From the NCBI GenBank assembly GCA_020809705.1, contig CP085832.1, forward strand, positions 3,038,001 to 3,102,000: a stretch of 64,000 bases of DNA, read 5' to 3'. The translations under genes and the position numbers were made by a program. The notes beneath the pieces are model-generated. The model saw only the letters and a program-made list of their open reading frames with translations, did no database searches and was not told the DNA's origin. Shown piece after piece: positions 55,498-64,000 of this stretch. Position 1 is the first letter of the stretch; the number at the start of each line of letters is the position of its first letter. Origin of the DNA: Calonectria ilicicola. Taxonomy: Eukaryota; Ascomycota; Sordariomycetes; Hypocreales; Nectriaceae.

Positions 55498-56926
55498 GGG
55501 GATATCTGGAAAAAGGTGCTCGGTAACATTTGGTTGATCATGTGGTGATGAGGCCGGAAATAAATCTCAGCTCCAAAAGCATACAAAATTAAAACCCTAG
55601 ATGTAGGTAGACATCTCAAAATATTACAAATCATTTAGCATCAATTAGCAAGTTTGCGAGCACAAGAATATTGACACAGTTGACTTGGACTATGAACAAG
55701 TCCTTTGAGAAGCTTACAGAATATTCGCTACTCTAGGGTAATAGTCAACTCCTCATCTTCCAATACGACCTTGAGGATTCAACTCAAATTGGGTAGTATT
55801 GGGGACACGGTCGTGCATGAAACACAGCCACAAACGACCTCTGCAAGGAAAACCCGAGTTATCCTTAGACCCAAGCTTTCCCCAACTCCAAATAGAGCTA
55901 CGGGAGTTGAATAGACTATCTCACGGCGCGCCAAGCGACAGGGGCCAGGTCCCCACGTGGCTCCGAATATCCCACAACTCATCAATATGGGGTCACATCA
56001 TAGTTACATGCAACGTAGAAAAGGATTAGTCATCGACACTACCATTCTTTCTACTCTCGGAATTGAGAAATAATTATATATATGTAGACAACGCAAAGAG
56101 GTTATGACATGACATATTCATGGCGCAAAGTGTGGGCTAATGGGAGGTATGGATGACAGAGAGCGGAGTTAGAGTTGGAGCACTTTAAAGCGCATTAGAC
56201 ATAGTTAGATTTTACACTATTGACTTGGCATGCCTTGCGCCTGAAATAAACAGACGTTTGAGCTTCTTACGATTTTAGACTCTACTATTTCCTCAGGTTC
56301 GAAACTGAACGATAACAGTATGTCCGAGATACGAAATAGGCAATTTTCCAGAATGTCCAGGGATCTAGGTTTAGATAGTCGGGACTGTATCATATCACCT
56401 GTGACAGCTGATGTGGTTTGGGGTAATGGATATCGTATCATTCTCCACATACCAAGGCGCTATTTTTGGTCTAGGCTTTCCAGATACCGAGTATGAGGTG
56501 AGGCCTAGTCGTCCTATCAACTCGGCCCTGGCCACCGGAGCCTCTGGGTCCGAGAAATGTCCCGTTCCATTTCGTATCCACTATACCCTGGCAACTCTCC
56601 TTGCATAGACAGCACAATAGACTTGTAACATAGAGTTCACGATGGATACTAGTTTCGGACCTAACGGTTCCGGCATTATTGGTCAATGGTCCTATTGGGA
56701 TCGTGTTTCTCTCCGCAACCTTCTTTGGGAAGTCAACACGCGTCTGGATTCAATCTCATGATAATTTGTAGCATGAATCGGACTCTGAATATTTGCTTAA
56801 ATACCGAGTCCCGTTGCGCTCAAGTTCTCAAAATCCTCATCACTCTCAACTCTTCAAGCATCTTCACCACCAATCTCATCAATCTACTCTTCCACTCAAA
56901 ACCAAAACTTCAAAACTACCGACAAC
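55498..56926. other. Gene-free spacer before the CFEM gene
   Basis: About 1.4 kb, AT-rich around 56040-56100, with no frame carrying a motif. The last 150 bases are rich in C, A and T with CTCAAC/TCATC words, as in many fungal 5' UTRs. Confidence 0.5.
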
Positions 56927-57280
56927 ATGCAGTCCTCCATTGTCTCCCTCATCTTCGCTGCCAGCTTGGCTGCTGCTCAATCCGGCTCGCTCCCCGAGTG
57001 TGCTGTAGGTTTAAAAAAGTCATTTCTCCCTTTGCAATTGCTAATTACTATCTAGTCTACCTGCCTTGTTGGCTTCACCTCTGGCACTGTGATTGCCGGC
57101 TGCAATGAGGGTGATGTGGCATGCATCTGCAGCAACGAAAGCTTCCTCGATGAAATTGCATGCTGCCTTGAGTCCACTTGTGACGATGCTGGCAAGACAT
57201 CCGCCGTTGCCTATGCTCAGGAGATCTGTGGCTCTGCTGGTGTGACTGTTCCCAGCTCCATCGTGTGCAACAGCTCCTAA
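56927..57280 (+). CDS. Small secreted CFEM-domain protein
   Basis: Two exons, 56927-57004 and 57056-57280, joined in phase 0 by a 51-nt GT-AG intron; 100 residues. A signal peptide is clear (MQSSIVSLIFAASLAAA, cleavage near residue 17-18). The mature part is a compact CFEM domain with ten Cys: LPECASTCLVGF, then GCNEGDVACICSN, FLDEIACCLESTCDDAGK, EICGSAG and a terminal VCNSS. The Asp of GDVACIC is at the position that coordinates heme iron in characterised fungal CFEM proteins. There is no GPI-anchor tail or Ser/Thr-rich stalk, so it should be freely secreted, possibly as a hemophore or small effector. The split ORF and short length make it easy to miss. Confidence 0.9.
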
Positions 57281-57774
57281 AGAACTTAACGTAACCTCCA
57301 GCCAACTCAGCCACAGTTGGCTTTGGTGCTCAAAGGCTTCCTTACCTCTGGCTTTTGGGTCATATTTTATGGGTTTACGTGCCGGTTGTTGAAAAAAGCT
57401 GATGTTACGACGCTTTATGTCATCGACTACTCTCCTTGAACAGACTCAGGCAGCCAATTGGCATCAGAGAACATGGCACACTCTTGTATATACATTTAAG
57501 AAAGTAAATAGTTTCAAATCAAATCAATACATTCGTATTGATTCTCTTCATATTACCAAGAAGTTCACGTCCGTTCTCCAGCATCATCGCATCATTGAGG
57601 TTGGCATCATATACTGGGATTCTAGCTCATGCTTCTTTGTAAAACTAGGATTAGTTTTCAAGGTTCATAAACCGTCAATTCATCTACATAATACTTCATT
57701 AATCATCAAAATTTTCATAAACCGTCAGATGTTTTCATCAATCATCAGATTTCCCTAACATGTTCTCGTGAAAC
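57281..57774. other. Convergent 3' spacer, CFEM/ABC
   Basis: AT-rich tail-to-tail spacer. The phrase TCATAAACCGTCA recurs at 57665 and 57714, a 13-bp direct repeat 49 bp apart. No gene is seen. Confidence 0.5.
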
Positions 57775-60700
57775 TCAGAGCTGTTTCCGACCGTGTGATT
57801 TCGGGACCCTCGCCCAGTAATACAGTCCCAACGCTGCCAAGATGTTGAAAATGACGTACGCCCACAACAATCCAAAGTTTCTCCACAGGTCATCATACTT
57901 GACGTCAAATTTTGCCAGGAAGTCATCTGCGGTTTGCATTAGGCACCATCCACATGAATCTGACTCTCCCGTGTTGACGAGCATGCCGCCGGCGCCTTGT
58001 AGGAAAGGACCCAAGAATTTCTCGCAAGACAGACCCTTCATTGCGGGCACACGGACGATCTCGCTAGACATGCATGTTACCTCAACATCGTGCAAGGTGC
58101 TACTTAAAGCACCAGAAGCCAGATACGTCATAGGAGAAATGTAGTACATGACATCAGACCAAATCGCCGGCATCTGATCTCGCGTAACACCAATACCGCA
58201 GAACGCCATTGACAAGATACCAATAAAAGTCGCAGGCACGGTTGCTAGATCCGCAGATGGTATGGCGGCAATGGCGGCTTGTGACAAAGTTGAGACCCAG
58301 AGAATTAACTGCCAGACGAATAGGAAGGTTGCAAACCCGCGAAGACTGGCATTGCTATCCATGTTGTTTTGAAAGCCAACGGGATAGTACCAACAGAAAT
58401 AATAGAGGACAGCGCCAATAGTATTCCAGATGAACTCCACCATGACTTGGGCAAGAATAAAAACAGACCAGTGGTAGATTTTTGACGGCCCTTCTCTGGC
58501 TTCGTAAAGCGATCTTTGAGGGGTGAAGAACGGCATGATCTGCTTGTTGTAGGGCTGTAGGATGAGGAATCCCATAAAAAACGCATAAAGCTGATTTTGT
58601 AGTCCTTGAAGACTACTATCTGAGCCTCTGAAGCTAAACCCGAGGAAAAGTGCCTATTCCGGATATTAGTTACTTCAAAGCTTATGGGAGGAAGCATAAC
58701 TCACAAAAAGAACCGTCACGGACAGTTTAGACCATAGGTATGTAGGGGACCTCCAAAAGTGCATAGACGTACGGAGGAATACCTCCCAGAGTTGCGCCCA
58801 GAAAGAAGCAACGAACTCATTATGCTGAGACGCAAACCCCGCTGATCCAGGGCGGATTTCAGCTCCCACGGAATTTCGAAGACGTACAAGCTCTGATTTA
58901 ACCTTTATATACTCATCGGATGCTCGCCAAACCTCAGACCAGTCTGGACCGGCATCTGATGGGAGTGTGATTTTAAGAATCCACTCTGCTGGGTTTTCTT
59001 GCGGTGGGCAAGGAGAAGCTCCATTTGCCTCAAAGTATTCGATGACTTTCCGAGAATCTTTTCCAATCTCTGTGAATTTATTAGACACTGAATGAGACAT
59101 TAACCACCAATTATGGGACACTTACCACCAAAGTAAACAGTTTTGCCACCCGGTTGAAGGAGCAACAAGCGATCGAACCGGGAGAACAGCATCGCCGACG
59201 GTTGATGGATTGTGCAAAGAATGGCTTGACCACTTTTTGCCAACTTCTCAATCAAGTCGCACACTGACCAGGAAGTTTGTGAGTCCAGCCCAGACGTCGG
59301 TTCATCCAAGAAGACTAGGAGCTCAGGTCGTGCCGCGAGCTCAACACCAATTGTTAGACGTTTGCGTTGCTCCACGTTGAGCCCTTCGCCAGGTTCCCCA
59401 ATGATCGCATCTGCAAATGTCTCCATGTCGAGAAGTCCAATGACTTCATCGACATAGGCTAGCTTTTCAGCGCGGGGTATCTCTGCACTTTGTCTCAATA
59501 GGGCACTAAACTCCAAAGCCTCGCGCACTGTCGAGGTACTGAGATGTATGTCTTGTTGCTGTGCATATCCTACTCGATGAGAGAAGGACTTGTCTGTCGG
59601 CTGCCCATTCACCATGGTATCGCCGCTGAGAACACCAATCTTCAATCGAGTTGCCAACGCATCGAGCAAGGTAGTCTTCCCAGCTCCAGAAGCACCCTGA
59701 GATCACTAGTTAGTTTTATCCGATAGATCATGATGAAACGACTCACCATGAGCGCTGTGATAGTGCCCGGTTGAACCCATCCATCCACACGGTCGAGGAT
59801 TCGGCGATCCTTCCCGTTCACAGTTATATCGTAGCACAGATCTTCCCAGTGGAAAATAGGTTTGTCAATTGCAATTGGATCTATCACTTCTTCGATATCT
59901 TCCGATTGCTTAGGAGGAGGTACTGTGACTGTTTGTACTACACCCAACTCAGTCATTTGATTCTCGATGTCATGCTTCCGTGATTTCAAGTAGGAAATAA
60001 TCTTGGAGCGTCGAAAAAGTAAGATCTCCCCCTTTGACTTTGGTGGCTTGGCATATTCCGCGGCGATAATGTAGGTGCAGAAAAAGAAGACGGCAAAACC
60101 GCAGAGAATTCCAATGTTTCTAAACTTGGGTTAGAAACTTCCAATGCAATGAGAAATATTTCTTACCTCCACTTGTGCGAATCGTGAAAACCGTATCTGA
60201 GCTCAATGTGTAGGTCTCCAGTCACCGTAGATCGTCCCTGGACCGCACCAACTGCCGAGCAAGCCCGACCAGCCAACGAGAGATGATCGTAATCACCACC
60301 AGATGGTATCATTGTTGCACAGGGGAATTCTTGGCCATGAAACTCATTTGTAAGCAAAGCCTCAAAACCGTAAGCGATAGGATCAATGTGTCGCATCCAT
60401 TTCGACCATCCAGGGAGATAATCGATCGGGATGGTAAATCCGGTGTAAATCATGACACCGATGGTAATTAAGGCGACCGGAACCAAAGCCTGGTGGGAAG
60501 TTCGAGCTATGGAAGCAATGGTGCGATAAAGTCCCGACATTGACAATGTTACGAGAAAGCTGGTGAGAATAAAAAAGAAGTATGGCCCAGGTTCGCGACG
60601 CAAATGCGACAAAAAGTATACCATTGTGTTGAAGGTGATCGCGTTGGTAATCTTGTAAGGAAGCTCCATGACGTAGCTTGAAACTGCTTCAGCTGACTGA

Positions 60701-62584
60701 TGATAGAGTGCGTATTGATGATGCTTCTCGATCACGGGTCGCTGAATATAGAGGGTGAGGACCTGGAGTGAGCAGTCGGTCAGCCTGACTTTTGAAGTAA
60801 AGAATTCCCAAACGGCTTCTGCTAACCTCAAGTTCGCTTGCGAATGCGTTAAAAAGCAGTGCAAAGAATACGACGGCTGCTCTGTTGTAAAAGCTGTCCG
60901 TATTGAATGGGAGGTTATAGAACCCGCTTCCGAGAACAAGCCCCATTGTCATGTTGAAAGCAATCTGAGCAATTGTGAATGCGGGGTCAGCGAGCAGCCT
61001 TTTCCAGCCACGCCAAATGCATAATTTTATTTGGTCCAGATATGAAATGGTGAAAGGGGACTTGGCTCTCTGTGTCGTGCTGACTTCTGCCTTTCGACTT
61101 TGTGCAAATTCAGTAAATCTCTCTTGGGACGGGTGCTTGCTTTCGTATGAATCCAGTTCGGCAATTAACTCTGAACGTTCCGATGAAGCCTTCCAACAAG
61201 CAGAAAAGTCCTCAGACGTGTAGGGCGCAGTGGATTCACATCCCGGCCTAAGCCGACGCTCATGTGGGGATGTCATTGAGGTGAGGAAGTCAGCTGTTGT
61301 TTGTCGATCGGGACCTGGATTGGTAAATTGTCAATGACTTTAGGTCAGGAGAACGGATAATGAGACTTGAAGGGAAACCAACATTCGAATCCCAGGTTCT
61401 CGAAATATTTCTTAGCCTGGTCTGTTTTCCCATAATAGATCTGGCGCCCCTCGTAGAGAACGATTACTTTATCGAAAGTCTGTCCTGATTAGTTGAGCGC
61501 ATACAACAGGTTGGTCAAGCTCACCTCGTAAGCGCTTTGGGGAGCTTGGTATATAGCAATAAGTGCAGCCACACCCATAAAGTCTGCTTGAGCTCGAAGC
61601 GCCTTGCAGAATGAGATGGCATTGGCGCTATCCAGGCCACGAGTGGAGTTGTCCCAGCATTGAAACTTGGCCCCGGTAAGGGTGGCTTCAGCGATGCTAA
61701 CTCTCTTCCGCTCGCCACCAGATACGCCCCGGATCAACTCATCTCCCACCTTGGTGTCAACAGTGTGAGTTATACCAAAGATTGCCATGATCGCATCACG
61801 ATACGCCAGAGAGAACTGGCTTTTGGTGAAGCCTCCGGGGATCTTAGAAGGCACGCGAGCCAATGCGGCAAATTCTAGAGTATCCCCAACTGTAAGTGGT
61901 GCGAGGTGGACATCGGTTTCGGCATTGTAAAGCAAGTCGCTTCGAAATCGGGTTTGCATATGCTCAGGCCGGATACCTAAGACGGATTGGTTAGAAAGAG
62001 TACAGAGATCATCCATCATGCTGATTCTAACCTCGAAAGTTGATATGTGTATCTTTTGAAATATCAAGACCCTCGGTACGTCCTGAAAGCGTTTTCAAAA
62101 ATGTCGAACATCCAGCCCCGGGCGGTCCCAGCACGAGAAGCATCTCGCCAGGGTCGACAATGCCTTCGAATTCATGAAGAATTTTTCGTTTACTGGGAGG
62201 GCTAGAGAAAGTGTGAGACAAGGATGATGCGGCACTGAGGAAAATATTTCCAGTTGTCTTTTGGAATTGCGCATTTGTTGAGTGGCCAGAGACACTCAAG
62301 TTTCGAAATGCTACACCAGTCCTCCGAGTCGGACCAGAGTTCTGATCTGACTGAAACAAGTGGACAAATGACTTGACCCAGTGGAAAGCATCGAAATAAG
62401 GAGAGAATGGGTCGAGCCTGCTGCCCTTGATGGGTGTAATTGCAGTTTCCTCTTCGTAAGTATCTGGGTTCTGAGAGGATTCGGTGATTTGTCGAGCGAG
62501 GATTTGGATAGTGTCTGCTGCATCTTCAAGCCCAGAACAAGACCGTTTCAGAGTGTCACTGTCTGAGAGTTGAGTGTCTGACAT
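57775..62584 (-). CDS. PDR-type full-size ABC transporter (ABC-G)
   Basis: Nine exons: 62584-62032, 61976-61525, 61479-61383, 61314-60827, 60762-60167, 60119-59747, 59696-59126, 59069-58705 and 58653-57775, giving 1457 residues. All eight introns are GT-AG and in frame. It has the reverse (NBD-TMD)2 topology. NBD1 has GPPGAGCST (about 153, the Cys-for-Lys Walker A typical of PDR), [13 protein letters not shown] (about 270) and the degenerate Walker [15 protein letters not shown]2 has canonical GASGAGKTT (854-862), the degenerate signature [12 protein letters not shown] (about 960) and [14 protein letters not shown] (about 980). Both TMDs show six helices. This asymmetry between one canonical and one degenerate site is normal for the family. 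It exports xenobiotics or metabolites at the plasma membrane, using ATP. The start at 62584 ([10 protein letters not shown]) is chosen because the upstream in-frame sequence is non-conserved in type. Confidence 0.93.
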
Positions 62585-64000
62585 TTTATCGCAGTCACTA
62601 TAACGTATGCAATGGCCAACTCTGGAGTCGGTTTGTGGGCTGGGTTTCGCATTATTATTTAAACTTGAGATGTCATGAGTCCGCTGGTTCCCGACTGCTC
62701 GGATAGATGGGGCATTGCTCCTTTGCCAGCCTCGGAAAGTCCGCATGGAGTCCGATTCATCGCTCCGGAGCACTCCACCCGAATGGCACTACCTCCGTTT
62801 CGTACTTTTACAGCCATCAGCCACACGTAAAGGAGGTCAGGGATGCCCCACATGTCGTTGGTGTGCGTCGGAGATTCTGACAACCCAACGAGGCCTCGCA
62901 AATCCAAAGGTCCAGCCTTCTCAGCCAGCCATGGCCAATTTTAGCCCAAGATTGCTAGGCTGATTGAAGACACCGCCAAAACGACATGACAGAGTAACCA
63001 ATAAATGTGGCAATAAGTGGGGGTTGACTTGTTTGTCGGGCTTCGCGCCATGGTCGAGACCAGCCAGCGCAGCCTCTAACAGCCACCATGAGATGCAGAC
63101 TCCACAACGCCAAGGCACCGTACCAAACTATTGGGTCCATCCATGGCTGCACTCATGAATATCTTTGAATGGCCAGCCAATGGCGTCAATAGCGGAACAC
63201 CGATTGACACGATCGCAGGCTGAGGATGCATATCGACGCCACTCAAGATCAGATCTGAGCCACAACGTTTGCACCATCATTTCTCTCCACACTATTATTT
63301 GGATTGCTTGTCATCTGGGGTTTTCCCCAGGCCCAGCATCTTGCATCAAGAAATCAATTCGACTACTTCGATGCCAGTGACTGCGTGTGACAATTTCCCG
63401 CGAAAATCGTTCAAAGGCCAACCAACAACTTTCATATGTGTGTGATGTCTGCCCAAACAGGGGCCAACCTGGGCGTCTTGACAGTCGATGTAGACATCCA
63501 AGATGGGGATAGTCAAGCGATTAGCATCAGCTTAAAACAAAGGGTTAGCCAATGATATGAGAAAACGATTGTTCCATTATTCAATAGTTCGGAAAATTCA
63601 CGCCGGGACCCCCGGCCAGGCAACGTGGCCCTCGTTAGTTAGCGCCATGTCAAATGGAGTTGGCGCCGCGTCGGGCGCCTTCGATAAAGGCAATGCCTCA
63701 TTCCAGCGACGACACATCACACTACTGTCAGAAGGCACCGGGAGATTCATCTGATACGGTATAGACATCGTAATCTGATAAAACAAATTACCAACGGTGT
63801 GCGGCTGATTCCAATAATGCTGTTTTCAGCCGCGCCCCAGCAGGATGCATTAAGCGAGCCCTACGAGATTTAACCGTTTTCATGATACAACCTCCGAAAT
63901 TTTGTTTGTGAGCATTGTAATTGGTTCCTTGATTCCCATCAAGGCAATAGTTAGGGCCGAGAGGCCACCAAGGTGATGTGAAGACCAGTTTATATATCAG
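62585..64000. promoter_or_regulatory. Upstream region of the ABC transporter to the right edge
   Basis: No supportable gene. The ABC frame stays open 63 codons upstream to 62773, but without family-like sequence. The rest is mixed in composition and probably promoter, perhaps shared with a gene beyond the right edge. Confidence 0.45.

Noticed and set aside
1..64000. tRNA genes, rRNA genes and CRISPR arrays
   Set aside because: By eye I found no cloverleaf with A and B boxes, no rRNA-like sequence and no regularly spaced repeats other than the coding minisatellite. A dedicated tRNA scan was not possible.

Overview
The window looks like chromosomal DNA of a filamentous ascomycete. The predicted genes have short introns (about 48-107 nt) with GTAAGT-like donors, CTAAC-type branch sites and AG acceptors. 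The families present (ELP1, BUD6/AIP3, HET, NmrA, CFEM, Zn2Cys6, pisatin-demethylase-like P450, PDR transporters) and a TTAGGG-type repeat fit Pezizomycotina. The overall flavour suggests Sordariomycetes, probably Hypocreales; this is an inference, and no rRNA or barcode locus is present. I found 20 protein-coding genes that I consider real, plus one Zn2Cys6 regulator gene that looks broken. I see no tRNA, rRNA or CRISPR array, and no intact transposon.

Layout. 1-12 kb is a conserved block: an unknown Ser-rich protein (-), ELP1/IKI3 of the Elongator complex (+, 4 exons) and BUD6/AIP3 (-, 2 exons). 12-24 kb holds a TetX-like FAD monooxygenase (+), an inositol-type MFS transporter (+), a DHA1 MFS drug/polyamine transporter (+) and an AIF/NDH-2-like FAD oxidoreductase (-), separated by long gene-poor, low-complexity spacers. 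25.9-48 kb is an accessory region: a HET-domain gene, an NmrA-like gene, an MFSD1-like MFS gene, a gene with TPR-like helices, a P450, two related unknown helical proteins (one with a Pro-rich minisatellite), a 558-aa orphan protein, a CipB-like reductase and the broken Zn2Cys6 regulator. 48-64 kb holds a GFA/CENP-V protein, an SMP/C2 membrane-contact protein resembling Mug190, a MATE transporter, a small secreted CFEM protein and a full-size PDR-type ABC transporter with nine exons.

How the genes may fit together. ELP1 and BUD6 are housekeeping genes. Five transporters of four kinds (three MFS, one MATE, one ABC-G) and several oxidoreductases suggest detoxification and secondary-metabolism capacity. 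P450, orphan 558-aa protein, CipB-like reductase and Zn2Cys6 gene lie within 12.5 kb and could be a small, decaying metabolic cluster; that is a hypothesis.

Most notable observations: two neighbouring genes appear to need GC-AG introns (one in frame and stop-free, so easily missed); a diverged pair of unknown proteins sharing an N-terminal WEA-x2-D-x-Q motif and a C-terminal basic-KG-x2-W motif; an 18-nt microexon encoding part of a zinc cluster in a gene that then loses its frame; three interstitial TTAGGG repeats; and a compositionally odd TAGC/CTAG-rich island around the 558-aa orphan gene.
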